Source of the DNA: Perkinsus olseni | Taxonomy: Eukaryota > Perkinsozoa > Perkinsida > Perkinsidae | Direction of reading: 5' to 3' | Assembly (NCBI GenBank): GCA_013115135.1 | Contig: JABANP010000170.1 | Coordinates: 1-64,000 of the forward strand | DNA length: 64,000 bases | Position numbers and translations under genes: made by a program | The notes under the pieces: model-generated | Seen by the model: the letters and a program-made list of their open reading frames with translations, nothing else | Database searches by the model: none | What the model was told of the DNA's origin: nothing | Shown here: positions 11,592 through 23,551 of the stretch, piece after piece | Position numbering within the stretch: the first letter of the stretch is position 1 | Layout of the letters: every line of letters begins with the position of its first letter

Positions 11592-12720
11592 TCACGGGCC
11601 TCTAGCGTTGATTCCTGGGAAACGCTTCAGCTCAGCCACACCGATAACCGGACCATCATAATCTCGGAGGCCTTCCGGGGAGAAGAGGAGGTAGCTGCCG
11701 ACCAAAGCGAAGTCTGGTAGGATCCAGTACGACTTCACTGAGCGGGTGAGCTGCAGATAGCACTTGCCGGAATGGGGATCAACAGCAACGTAGCCCTCCT
11801 GGGGGATCGACAGTCGGACTGTCTGCTGTAGGCCTCGGATACCAAAGACGATATCAGGCAGTATGCTTCTCTTATTGCAGGGCACAGTGAAAATATCAAG
11901 CTTAGCAATCGCATGTAAGTGCACGGCAGACGCGTCAGACACCAGTGAGTGTAGCGTCTTCCAATAGCCGCTGGGGACGTGCAGGTAGTTGGTGCCGGTA
12001 TCGACGAAGGCCCGTTCCCCGAAGGTAGCCAATCGATAGCCCCCGATATCAACGTAATTGAGGTTCACATCCCACTTCCCAGTATTTGCGATCGGCACGA
12101 AGTTCAGCGGGTCGCTGTACTTTGTCGAGTCCAGGGCCTCCAAAGACGAGCTCACCGACGAGTCCCTTACCATCGCGAGGGAGTCGTTCGAGATAGAGCG
12201 AGAAGGTGGGGCTTTTGAGAAGACCAGGGGTGTCATAGAGATGGTCTAGCAGAGTCAGCGTTCGGTCGTTGGGTTCCCTCATGGCCAGGCCGAGAAGGGA
12301 GTGCGGCTCGTCGTCTGGACCATGGCGGTCTTTGTCGCACATGAGGCCGAAGCTCATGTCGAACTCGTCGTCTCCGACGCCGATGGTCCCTCGGTGGTCG
12401 AAAACTTTCATCTTCCCCTCGGTGACGAAACTGATGGTTCGATTTCGATCGGTGCGGTAGACTTCTCCCGGGAAGGAATGGTAGCACTTAGTGAGGAGAT
12501 CGACGCATTTCTTCGGGCTGTACTCTCTCTCATACCACTCCTTCCACACAAATACTGTATGAGGGGTACCGGTATCAACAATGGGGAACTGAGGATACCC
12601 ATCCGCTCTCAAGTAGTTGGCGATAAGGTTTTCAGCACGTTGTATAGGTATCTTCACGGAGCACTGGACAAGGGAGGAGAAGGCGAGGACGCTGAGGCTG
12701 GCACGAGCGAGTAGGGTCAT
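11592..12720 (-). CDS. Secreted pepsin-like aspartic protease, with one frame break
   Basis: An A1-family endopeptidase. The ATG at 12718-12720 starts a signal peptide, MTLLARASLSVLAFSSLVQC. The first catalytic motif is PIVDTGTPHTVFV near residue 48, so there is little or no propeptide. FSLYLERLPRDGKG and GELVFGG follow (family strand before the second lobe), then STKYSDPLNFVPIANTGKW, the second catalytic motif AFVDTGTNYLHVP and a C-terminal lobe ending TGA at 11592-11594. The two lobes lie in different frames. Conserved sequence switches frame inside GGCCC at 12134-12136, where one C too many is present. No intron of plausible length with GT-AG ends fits. The gene is otherwise a single exon. 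The break may be an assembly indel or true inactivation. Confidence 0.85.
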
Positions 12721-13042
12721 AGCGAGGCCAAGTACAGAAGCCTGACGTGAAGCAGCAGTTGTTTACAACTCACTGAAGGAGAAGACAGACTACCCGAAAT
12801 GGTAAGGCGATAGTCCTGAGCGGTGTTACAGGACAAGGGGGCTGCATCTCAGCCGTCACACCTTCTGAGAAGGCCGACGCCTTTTACATCTCCTCATTGG
12901 CGGAATGCTTAACACCAGCATCGCTGCCACTCTGATAGTAATAGGATGTATCCACCTACGCCACCCACCCCTCCCTCAGTCGCCAAAGGCCTAGTGATTG
13001 ACAACACGAGGCAATGGTAGTGCATCATGATACACCCATGTT

Positions 13043-14570
13043 ACGTTCTACTGCGGAAAGTCTCTAACGGCGGCTTCAATGATACCCGCCGCGGCCTGGC
13101 CATACCGCCTGTTGAAGGGCGACCACCATCACTAAGTATGCTACTACCGCTTCGGTTAATACTCCTGGTCTCCAAGCTGCGACTCTTCCTCAAGGCCCCA
13201 TGCCGCTGCTTCAGCACTTCCTCTTGATACATCGACCACAGCCCCTCCTCCGCCTGCTCCCGCCACTTAGCCCGCCGAGCCTCGGCCCTAGCGGCACTCC
13301 TGAGGCCCCCAGAGGAGCTACGGCGTAGATCACGACTCGGTGGCCAGGCTGCCGTGCCCTTGGCAACAGTCACTGCATTAGAGATCATCCGGCCCAGCGT
13401 GGGGTCCTCCAGTAGCGATCGCCGCCGTACGAGGGGTCGGCTCTCCGCATCCTCCTTAGGGGCTGATGACACCCGACTGGAGGGGGGCAAAGTACCCGTA
13501 ATGGCATCGACGAACGCCCCTAGTCTGGCAGGGTCCTCCGCCCCATCTGAGCTGTCTGGAAGGGCCGCTGAGCCTTGCGGGCTGTCTCCGCCCTCCGACC
13601 CGAGGGGCTCGTCGCCACCACGGCCTCCCTCAACCCTTCGAGGACCACTTCCTCGTCTGACCCCCTGGCCGCCATAATAGCGGACGGCGCACTCGAATAC
13701 TGCGGACCCTCAACCTTCATCGCTGCATTCGACGCAGTGACAGCCGATACCTCTGCTGCCTCGAGGGCCGTCGTCAATGACCTCTTCAAAGCGGCGGACA
13801 GTATCTGCGATGCCCCAGCAGGAGAGGCTGCAGGTGGGCCGTCGAACGAGTAGCTCCGCGTAGGATCATGTGCTTCCAAGCTTTCATCTAGCCGCCTGAT
13901 TCCACCCCGGCCCTCAGCCGCGTCACTGACGGGCTTCCTTCGATGACCTCCTTCCGAAGCATCCCGCAATAGGGAAAATCCCCTTTCCTCCTTACCCTGC
14001 AAAGAGCCCCTTCCTCCTTACCCTTCAGAGAGCCCCTGCCCTCCTTACCCTTCAGAGAGCCCCTTTCCTCCTTACCCTTCAGAGAGCCCCTGGCGACTAC
14101 CGGCTTCTGATCAGCATCAACTTCCTTCAATAACCGTATGATTTCGCTTCTCTTCTGCCGCCTGTTGCCACCCTCTGCCCGGCCCTCCCGGCTACTACTG
14201 GACACTCTGTCCGCCCTCTCCTCCTTCCCATAGACTGAGGACATCTCCCCCAGGCGACGCCCGACCCGACCAGAGACCACCGGCTGACGTCGATCATAGA
14301 CCGGCGACAGCTCCGGTAGGGTCTCCAGCCTGTCCCGGCTGGTGCTGCTGCGAAAGACGGACGCGTTGGACCAGGAAGAGACGGCCTGGGAAGTGGACGA
14401 GGTTGACTGGGTAGAGTCCAACCTACTCGAAGGTGGCGCCTTGAGACCTGAGGGAAGCTCTAGCCACCGTCACAGTGTCTCCCGGTACTACCATCATCCT
14501 CTGGTCTACTGAGACCAGTCTGTAACGATAAGAGGTACTCCTCAGAAGGGACGAACGTCCGAAATGACAT
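13043..14570 (-). CDS. Low-complexity Ser/Arg/Glu-rich protein, unknown function
   Basis: Not recognised. The ATG at 14568-14570 gives MSFRTFVPSEEYLLSLQTG. A 44-nt intron (about 14450-14494) joins it in frame to LKAPPSSRLDSTQSTSSTSQ. The middle carries tandem copies of the nonapeptide RGSLKGKEE (13997-14094). Next come an Ala-rich segment with ALKRSLTTALEAAEVSAVTA and a C-terminal part with SLLEDPTLGRMISNAVTVAK, ending FRSRT at 13043. The reading frame changes inside the nonapeptide repeats, where one unit lacks an A, and again near 13500, where an intron is likely. The protein is probably disordered. Confidence 0.55.
13997..14094 (-). repeat. 27-bp tandem repeat coding RGSLKGKEE
   Basis: About three and a half copies of a 27-bp unit on the minus strand within the low-complexity gene. 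One unit is one base short, which shifts the reading frame. Each unit contains GTAAGGAGG, which resembles a splice donor. Confidence 0.8.
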
Positions 14571-14602
14571 GATGGCGGGGGAAGGGTCTTTACCCCTGTT
14601 CA

Positions 14603-14680
14603 GGAAACTAATTCTGAAACTCAGAGTCAATTCTAGAATTCGATTTTCACGCGTAAAATGATGCTGTTCCAGAACCGACG
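14603..14680. repeat. MITE-like element, copy A
   Basis: It contains ATTCTGAAACTCAGAGTCAA, then TTCTAGAATTCGATTTTCAC, then TGTTCCAGAACC. The same blocks occur at 50884-50974. Here it lies in the 376-bp space between two divergently transcribed genes. Confidence 0.5.
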
Positions 14681-14946
14681 CCGAGCTTCGGAATACTCAG
14701 GGCCATCAGACGCCCGAAGAACCCTCTCCCTTTGAGTGGGAGCTGGAAGACACGGCATGGCAGGTTATACGAATCACAAAGGAAACGTTTATCAAAACAG
14801 CCTTAGAAGCCAGCTGAACAGCACAGGTCAATCGAGGTTCGATTTTAGGAATTACCCCCGCCGGAAAGTAGTTGCGTTGTTCGTGCAAGTGCAAGAACAG
14901 CATCTTCGCCGCCGCGACGTCGTCGGCCTCCTGTCATGGACTAACT

Positions 14947-15925
14947 ATGCTACCTACTACCAGTCGGATATTATCTACTGTACCCCGAAGGCTCGGACCA
15001 GCACTGGCCACTACTGTGGGTCGTCGAATGATGTGCTCCTCGAGACCAGCTCTTGCGGAACAGGCAACCACAGAATCGCCACCGAAGACAGAAGAGGCTT
15101 CCACTGACAAGCCACCTAAGCGGCCTTGGACGGCGACCAGTCTCTTCCTCTACGGCTCCGGCGTTGCTGCTGCGTCTTGGGTGGGGTACTGCGCCTTTCC
15201 AGTCCGGTGGCAACCCTCACAAAACGGAAATTATGATCGAAAACAGCCTGAAGCAGCTGCCGCTGTACAAGCCTCCTGAGAGACCAGAGGCTGAGAAGCT
15301 GAGCCGAGTAGACCAGCATGACCTCGATGATGCTACTATGAAGGACCTCGCCACTTGGTTCATGGCTGAAGACAAGAGGGCCGTTGACGGTGTGAGTCGT
15401 TCCATGGTCCTCGATTTCGTTGGAGAATCTTTGGGGCTGTTGGAGCCCGAGGAGGCCGAGATGGAAAAAGACGATGACAAAAGATACCCTCGATTCGGTA
15501 AGGAGAAGGGCAAACAGCTGAGTGAAGTGACTAAGGCCTTCGTCCATAAGGGCCATGGACGGCTTGACGAGGAGAAGCGGCAGGGCGGCTGCAGCCTTAG
15601 CGAGGCCGCCGAGTTCCTGTCTAGCGTTATTGGTATTCATGGCGATGATGCTGCTGATAAGGTTCGAGAGAGACTGCATGAAATTGTCGAGAAAAATTAC
15701 AAGAATACCGGTCCGGCAGTGTCGGTGTTCCAAAACCCGATGAACATACCACCACCGCCGCAGCCGTTACCGGAGGTGGACGAGGAAGAGGCTAATAAGG
15801 CTGTTCTCAAACTCGAGTTGGAGCAGTACGAGGCTGAGCTGGCTGAGGGTGATGCTGATAAGGAGAGGAAGAAATGGCTGCAGAATGAGATCAAAACTGT
15901 TAAGGGATTATTGCAGAAGAAGTGA
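14947..15925 (+). CDS. Probable mitochondrial inner-membrane protein
   Basis: Function unknown. The ATG at 14947 starts an Arg/Ser/Thr-rich, acid-free leader (MLPTTSRILSTVPRRL) typical of a mitochondrial presequence. Later comes a hydrophobic segment, SLFLYGSGVAAASW, near residues 65-80. A frame change near 15180-15202 is explained by a short GT-AG intron, either 40 nt (donor GTTGCT) or 22 nt (donor GTGGGG), both ending TTTCCAG. The rest is soluble and charged, with LSRVDQHDLDDATMKDLATW, a helical C-terminus LKLELEQYEAELAEGDADKE and a TGA stop at 15923-15925. The upstream ATG at 14872 would add 25 residues that do not suit a presequence. Confidence 0.72.
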
Positions 15926-16134
15926 ATGGTATGAATGCGACCTCTAAGATACTTTACATGCTTCAACCTCGAGCGTATCTTTCATCAGACTGACCTTCTT
16001 GTACAAATACAACTGCTTCACTTTCCGTTATGAAATGGAGTTTCGGTGATTATCGCAGCTGTTGGATAGAGTGTTTACAATGGAGAGAATCTTAGGTCGA
16101 CCCATGCATTTCTCGCAGGTTTTTAGATACTATC

Positions 16135-17860
16135 ATGTCCAGTAGTGCACCATCGGTCGAGGAGATCGGCCATCGGCTTGGAGACGCCTACCGAGGCTTC
16201 GTCACCATGTTCTCTAAAGTGCCCACAGAATCCAAATTCGCGGTCAAGGGAACTCTCACGCCCGGTGAGGATGCCGAAGCAAGTCGTGAGGATGATGATG
16301 TTTGGATCGCCTTCAGAGGAGTTTGTGGCGGCCGGCGATGCTCTGGTAACGAAGTTCCCAACATGGCAGTGGGCTCCGGCGGCGAAGGCATCTTATGAGC
16401 AAGTAGGGAAGATACAAAATAGGTTGTATCGGGGAACGGACTGTTCGCCTCAGTCCTATTTGCCCAAGGAAAAGCAGTATTTGGTAACGAAAGGAGTACC
16501 ATGCTTCGCCAGGGTGAAGGATTTGGAGGACAGCGTTCGGGACGTCGCAATGTGAGCTTGGACGAATTCTGATAGAATAATTGTAAAACCTGTGTACTCG
16601 TCTTAGTACCTCTGCCGAAGATGAGGACGGATGGTTGCAGACTGGAGAATCACAGTAAGCGTGGTAGCTCTCCAAGGCCTCTGGTAGCGGTTGGTGCGTC
16701 AGTCCAGTTTACGCTGTTGGACGAGGGAACGCCAGCAGCGAAGAGGAAGAGACGACGGAGATAACAGCAGCGGTGGAAGAGGGCCAACAGCCAGCAGCAA
16801 AGTAGTCTGAGGGAGGCGGGGGTCATAGAAGGTGATGGTTGTCAGAAGCGATACTCAAGCAAGAGGCCCGACGATGGTTGTAGTGGAGGACTATGGTGAT
16901 GAGGAGGTAGTCACTGTAGCTATTTTCAATAGGGGACAGCTGTCTTCTCTAGGCCAATGCTGCTATATCAGCCTTAGACAGTCTGATAGCTCCTGGTGAT
17001 GCTGCAGCATCGCCGGTGGTAGTCCCACCGCCCGACGAGAGTGAGGACCTCCGAAGGAGCTATGATTTGAGTATAACCTGGGACAAGGTAGGTTGAAAGA
17101 TACTTCCGCCACCTCCCTATCGATGCTGTTACAGTACTACCAGACGCCGCGACTCTGGCTGTCCGGCTTCGATCGTTTTGGCCAGCCCTTGGCGCCCGAG
17201 AGGATATTCGAGGACGTGTTGACGGAGTACAGGAGCAAGACGGTCACAGTGGACCCTCATCCGTGCACGGGTAGTGAGAGCCGAGTTCGGTTGGTGGTTC
17301 AACAGAACCGGAAGGTTGGAAGGATGAGGGCAATTCTGTTGGCCAACAACTAGCTTGGCCGTACGGATGCTAAGTATTGCTTAAGGTTCGTGGGAGAAAA
17401 TGGTGCCCACTGTCCGTGAGTGGTACTGGGAAACAGCATGTTCTCGAAACGCACATTCACGAGGTCTCGAAAACGCGGAATGTCGTCAAAGCCTCGACCT
17501 CAGAGTCGTGCTCCTGTCGTGTCCTTCTGGCTCCTCATCGCTCTGTCTGATTACTCGTCATCCCTGTGGTAGGCATACCCTGCGCCTCGATCCACCCTTG
17601 CCGCCATGCTGAGATGATGCTCCGAGTGATTCAGAGCTGGCAGGATGCAGGGGAAAAGGTAACACTACTGTGGTGGACGGAGGCACCCGAGCGATGGGTT
17701 CATGCCCTCCGCCAGGTCCAGTCCGAGCTGGCGCTGCTAGTATTTCTCAAGTTCATTTCTGGCGTGGTAGTTGGGGCTTTTCTCGAGCCTTCTTCCATTG
17801 TGGACTTCGTATCAGGTGCCCACTATTAATTATGATTTCACAGCGGACGTCACCATGTAG
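16135..17860 (+). CDS. ATG3: ATG3, E2-like enzyme for ATG8 lipidation
   Basis: ATG3 transfers ATG8 from ATG7 to phosphatidylethanolamine on autophagic or organelle membranes. Exon 1 reads [13 protein letters not shown] 52-nt intron leads to [19 protein letters not shown], then [20 protein letters not shown], then the acidic [16 protein letters not shown], then [10 protein letters not shown] joined to [20 protein letters not shown]. After a roughly 300-nt intron comes [16 protein letters not shown], which holds the catalytic Cys of the HPC motif. [15 protein letters not shown] then joins across a 48-nt intron to [13 protein letters not shown], the family C-terminus, ending TAG at 17858-17860. 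All hallmark blocks are in order. In plastid-bearing alveolates this system also serves plastid upkeep (family knowledge). The acidic linker around 16680-16960 is not fully resolved. Confidence 0.95.
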
Positions 17861-20578
17861 GGTTGCTAAATACGCATGATTGTGATGATGACTGGCAGCA
17901 GCGAACCTTGGTATGTAACAAGGGTACAGGGAACTGTTAGTTTCGGTAGTTCTTGCAAGTTGCATCCTGAGTGTTGGGTTCAGTCGGGGAGGCTTCCGAG
18001 CCCACACAAGTAGTAGTTGGGCGCAGCTGTTGCTAGTCCGATACAAGGCCTAAGTCAGAAAAGTACTTGGTAGGAAGTGTCGTGGACCTCTTCATCGCTA
18101 CAAGGCCTCGTTGCTGCCTTTCTTGTACGGTTTCCTGCCAGTCGAACCGCCGTTGTCTCTTGGAAGGAGAGGAATCTTTCTCCCACTCCGGTAAAGGCTC
18201 GCGTTCCCCGGTGCTGTCCCACCTGCTTCACATGGTTTCGACTCGCGTTGCGTAAATACTGGGGCTGGATGGCGTGGCAAGTTAACCTATCGACTACGAC
18301 CGTCGCCTGAAGGTATAGAGCACGGATGCTCGCTGGGCAAGAAAGAAATACACGTACGCAGAGGCGTCGTGACGATCACTCTGTAGCTTACCCTAAAGCC
18401 ATGTTACCAGTGATGGTGAACCCAAGTACTAGAGACTTCCGAAGAGACTGATCTTGAGAGTACATCATCATCGTTTAATGAGAATGGCCATGTTGTTTTA
18501 TCCCTCTTGACTCGAACGGAACCATACGTCAGTCAGTAGCAGGGATATGGGAGACATACTAATCTGATGCGCAAATATATATAACTGCGGCATAATATCA
18601 TAGAGATACATCATCAGATATTATGACATAGAGATTCCATAATATCATTATACATCAAAGCAACGTCTAGCGAGGAAGGACAAATGCACAGCCTAGCTCA
18701 GAGAACTGCACGAAAGTGTCCCAAATTATGGTACCCATTTCGGAGGTAGTTCAGTTAACTTGTGTGCTGAGTGGTCAGAGTCACTGGCTACCAGCCACAC
18801 AACAAGACAGGACAATCGCCCGTTGTTTGTAGAAGTCGTGAGCAAATGTTTCTAATGAATAAGTATGGCTTTGTAGTGGTGATTTCGACAGTATTCGATC
18901 ACAGTAGGGAAGACCGGTTGACGAGACGCAGCGGGGGAGTCTGCCGGAGGGAAGAGATGAGTCATGACAAGAATGACAGGATGAATGAAACTACGAGAGA
19001 AGTGTGAAGTCGGTCTGAGAATGTACGGACGGCATGCCTCGGTCGTGACGACAACACTCTCATCACGAGAGACACCCAACGGCAGCGATTATGGTAGAAC
19101 ACCCCTACCGCCCAGATAGGAGCCGATGGCAGAACTACGCCAGTATAGAGACGATTCTGAGGGAAACTACTGTCGGCACTTAGTCGCATCATCATCATAC
19201 AGGAGGCAGCAACGCTCAGAAGTTTAGCGCACTCGCAGGGAAGTCTATCGCAAGCGTGCATTACACATTGCGAAGCGTACAGGCTGCAGACTCGGTGTCG
19301 CCATAGGGACTGGAGATGCCATTCTCACTGGGAGTCTCCGAACCCGAACCCTTGCATCATCGTACATGTCTTGTGTAAGACGAGGAAACATTGCCGATGG
19401 CAACACTCAGTAGCTCGATTACGCGTAGACAAGCGTGTAAGAAGTGTACATACGGCAGAGCGTAGAGGCGCACTACCCTTGCCTACCATACGTACGCACG
19501 TTACATCATCCGGGCCCTAGACTAGGGCCCCTAGTTGTCAGTGTCCCGACTGGAGGTATGTGAGGTAATCCGCTTGAGTAATACCAGTTGTAGGTAGCAA
19601 GACACCGTCAACGGATCGCTCTTCACTTCTCACCAGCCCTTTGGTCTCCGTAGCACGCGGCGTCGCTGCTACCACCACTGTCAAACCGTCTGATACGCGC
19701 GGCTCGTCTATCGCTCTCCATGACATGGGCCATTCCTTCGGCTGCCGCAGCTGTGGATCTGAGGGGCAGTCGCCTGCAGCGGCACTCTGATAGTCCTCTC
19801 CCGGTGACCCTTCGGCGGTGAGAGTTTCACTGCTATCGAACGGGACAATGTCCCGTTGTCAAAAAACACCCTCCGCGGATTGTCAAACTCATCTCATGCT
19901 AGGTTCGCCAATCGGGGATCTCGGGATCGTCGTGGGGCCGGCGGCATTCTCTTTGACAAATTGCAACCCTTATCCTCTACACCCTTCTCGCTGGCTCACT
20001 CGAGAAGGATGAAAATATAGTTCATTCGCGAGTATCACGTGCAAGATAATGCGTGCGAGTTGTCCTGCACTGAATGGTGATACATCAGTGGTGACCATGT
20101 TACACAATCGATTGCGCTGTAGTGGGTAACATCACTTCGATGACAACGGATGGCCGGCACAGGTCATACTCGACAGTTCAGGCCTCCTGCGCCTCGCAAC
20201 GGCCACAAGAGTCGACTTGCGGGTATGCCAATGTCTACTCATTTAATAGCGCTTTGCGCGCTGAACGTGTGTTAGTCGACGGTCGTATGATTACCGAAAA
20301 CTCGGACCAGCGGATCTTCGGTAAACCCTCTCCTTTGCTTTAATCGGCATAAATTGGTACCAAGTTTTCATTAACATCGTAATAGCATAATCTCACGATG
20401 ATCTTGTCCTCTAGCACCGCGGACAGTGTAGGACTGCTCACCCGTGTTAATTGCCGTATTGACCAAGGTCGTTGCTTGATTCGGTGATTGCCCACCTTGC
20501 CGCCTCTTCTGCGGCAAAGTATGTACTTGACGCCGAGTGTTCACTCGTGTCTTACCCAGCTCAGCTTCATTCTTCGAC
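17861..20578. other. 2.7-kb stretch without a recognised gene
   Basis: Short open frames at 18067-18310 and 19538-20343 have no conserved motifs or consistent splice signals. It holds an AT-rich patch with a small inverted repeat (CATAATATC / GATATTATG) near 18592-18626 and a compact GC palindrome at 19512-19530. Confidence 0.5.
19512..19530. repeat. Perfect 9-bp palindrome GGGCCCTAG-A-CTAGGGCCC
   Basis: Two 9-nt arms separated by one base, in a gene-free stretch. Function unknown. Confidence 0.85.
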
Positions 20579-23028
20579 ATGTTTTTCATTCTGCTATCAA
20601 CACTCGTGCCGTTGGCGGCGACCATTGAAAGCCGCCCACTCCGAAGCGAAAGTGCAGTCCTCGATACTCGCCCGATGAACTAAGGATTTGTCAGTTGATT
20701 CCCTCGCTTTTCCGCACAATCGTTCACTTAATGGTGGTGGTGGTGTCTTGTGCCCTGAAGCTATCGGTAAACAAGAGTACGGATACATACAGGTTGGCCC
20801 GTTGAACAAGTAGGCCTCTCCCAATACATCTCGACGCTTTCGAGCCTGCGGGATTTTCCGGTACTCCTACGCAGCCTTGGAAGCTGATATGAAGCCTGGG
20901 ACGCCATCCACGGTTCTGTTCTTCGGTGGGGGTCCTGGTGACAGCAGCATGGCTACGGCGATGAGTCTAAGCGGACCGTGTAGGATGACTCCGGACGGGA
21001 AGAAGCTCATGGCGAATGAGTAAGTGCGTCGACTCTGTCATCGCCCTACACTATAGTTGAGCTCAGGTACTCGTGGACACGCCAAGCCAATGTCGTCTGG
21101 GTGGATGCGCCTGGGGCCCACTGGTTTCAGTGTCGGACCAGTCGAAGCTGATTTGAATAAGTTCATAAACAACATGTGGGCACACCGTCTTCCAATGAGG
21201 ATCTCCCAGTTAAATCCGCCAGGCTGGCCTTCGTCACACAGTTCTTTAAAAAGCTCCCCAACTTGAACACGAATGTTCATTTGGTCGGCGTCTCGTCGTC
21301 GGGTGAGTTTGAAAACATCTTGCATGCCCTAAGAGCTCATGTCTGAAGCGTCATCTCTTCGCAGCTTTGATCGTTGCCATGGTGGCAGAGCGGATCGTGA
21401 AGTCTCCGGGGTCGAGCGTCGATCTCAAAGGTGTGATGATGTACTCTGGCGTTGTTGGACCATATGATATGTGAGTGTCCATTCAGTGATCCATTCTATC
21501 TTGACGTCAGTAAGCTCATCGTCCTCTCAGCTACTATGAAAGCTACAAGATGGCCAAGGACAGGAAGCTGCTTCCCCAAGCAGAGTGAGACCATTCAAGA
21601 CGTTTCGCTCAGCAAGGTTTGCTGTTCATCTTTTTAGACTCGCCACCATGCTCTCCGACCTGGGCAAGTGCAACGAAGAAGTTCAGAAGTGCAATTCAAA
21701 AGGCCCTGGGAAGCCTCCTCTTCCCCGTATGCTCATCGCAATTCCTCTTCTCCTCACAATTACTCTGTTTTAGTTCAATGCAAGGCCGCCGTAGAGACCT
21801 GCGAGACTACTACGTTGGGTCCCCTCGTGAAAGCCCACATCAGCGAGTGAGTTGGTCGGGGTCCTGAAGACTGACACGCTCCCATGGGGGCAGCACCCGA
21901 GCTGGCCAGCCTCCGTAGCAGCGCTCTACACGGTGTTAGCATGTTATTCCGTGTGAGCCCAGGACAAGAGTATCAACACTTTGCCTTTCAACCAGGAAGA
22001 GTGAGGAGGGCCTTTCCTCGCCGTTGTGGATCGTCATCATCAGCAGCAAGTGGTAGCCATCGCAGCCCACCTCAGGCGGACGGTTTCCTCAATACCCAAG
22101 CAGTTCAAAAGGACCTCGGCGTATCGAAGCATTGGGAGCCTTCGAATGATCAGGTGCTCATCATCGCTGTTCACTCTATGGCGTGAGTGGTCTTGTTTTC
22201 AGGTTTTTCAAGCGTTCAACAAGTATACCGCCTACGAGGGAATTTACCATACTACACAACTTCTTGATTCTAAACTGAAAGTGAGACTGTATCTCGCGAT
22301 TGTTCGACCGGTCGTCCTCACGAATTTGCTGAATTTCAGCAGCTCCTGAGACGATTGCCTTTGCTACAGAAACCGTGATTCATCTGATAGCCATTCATGG
22401 TACAGACGGTCGTTCATTGTTGAAGGAAGACGCGATGGATTACTCGGAACTATCGCATCTCTGGACTTCACGCTAGCCGATAGCCATAGTCAGTGTGTGT
22501 GTATACGCCTTTGTGACGTGTCTCCTTGACCACATTGAGTTAATGAACAACTGTCTCGTGTAGTTTACTCCGTTACTACAGGTATTGGTCGTGAATGGTG
22601 ACCAAGACTATCTGACCAATGCTGTGGGTACAACAGAGTGGCTGCTTAAATTGAACGGGATTGAGAATTATGGCGTCAAGCTTGGGCAAGTCACGCCCGT
22701 GCCTCTTAAGGTGAGTAAATATCCATGCCCTCGTGCCATGCATGATATTCATCTTGCCCTCAGGATGCCAAAGGTCGCGCCTTCGGGAATATACAAGCTC
22801 TTAAGTATGCCAATGCAGCTAAAGACTCGCATTTCTAGAGGTACACCATCTAGTTCGCCGAAGAAGCCCCGCCGTGTGGCCCATCCTCAAGTGACAGGCG
22901 GGAGCCATAGGCTTGTCTTCAACGAGCCAGTGGGAATGCAGCAGACGCTCTGGGCCTTCCTCGACGGTGGACTCTGGTCAAACATGATAAAGACAGATGA
23001 TGGTAAAGTATGCTACATAGACACATGA
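20579..23028 (+). pseudogene. S10 serine carboxypeptidase-like gene, copy 1, broken
   Basis: A secreted S10 peptidase fold. The ATG at 20579 gives a signal peptide, MFFILLSTLVPLAATIES. Then come CPEAIGKQEYGYIQVGPLNK, YSYAALEAD, VLFFGGGPGDSSM (oxyanion region), WTRQANVVWVDAPG / PTGFSVGP, and HLVGVSSSAALIVAM at the nucleophile elbow, where GESYAG is usual. The catalytic Asp region is VVNGDQDYLTNAVGTTEWL and the catalytic His is in GGSHRLVFNEP. Two frame breaks are visible against the intact paralogue at 34342-36814: one extra base in GGGGCCC at 21113-21119, and two extra bases near 22821-22826. Splice sites match between the copies. This is probably a decaying duplicate, unless the breaks are assembly errors. 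Confidence 0.75.
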
Positions 23029-23503
23029 TTGTAATCATGATCATCTCACCGACTTATTAACCGTGTGAACCTTTTCCTACCCGCTGTCAGTGATAAACTC
23101 TCAATACTCCCTTTTACTCCCTTTCTGTGGATGCTTAAGCGACTAAAATTGCTCCTTTCAAGAGTGATACTGCGTTACCGAGAGTCTCGGGATGAAGGAC
23201 ACAAGTAAGGCTGAAGAGGCCGTCGTATGTCGTGATGATGCTATCGTCTTCATTCACCTGATTTCCTGCCTTGAGATCGGCACAGTGGAGATTCACCAGT
23301 GGAACCTGTTAGAAGGTAACCGCGCAGTGGTGTCCGCGAAGACCTTGAAATGGTGAAGTTATCCACCGCTGCAGAATAGCACTTTGAAATATCAATCCGC
23401 TAATACGTAGTACGTATTATGAGTAACCTGGGCAAAGCGTTGGAAATAGGTAGCGGAGGACTGCAACTCAGTTGTGACAGCTGAGCTCGAGTCGAGGCAT
23501 TGC

Positions 23504-23551
23504 GTGTAGGTCGGGTTGGGTCGAGCTGCTCGACCCAACCCCGACCCACAC
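23504..23551. repeat. Long hairpin, 22-bp stem with 3-nt loop
   Basis: The arms 23504-23525 and 23529-23551 pair almost fully around the loop CTG, with one bulged C and one mismatch. The inner 13 bp are perfect. It lies in a gene-free stretch (23029-24359). Confidence 0.85.

Noticed and set aside
12084..12170. A 41-nt GT...AG intron explaining the aspartic protease frame change
   Set aside because: Its length does not restore the frame and it would remove the conserved GELVFGG strand.
18570..18660. AT-rich patch as a replication origin
   Set aside because: Only base composition and one short inverted repeat support it, which is not enough.
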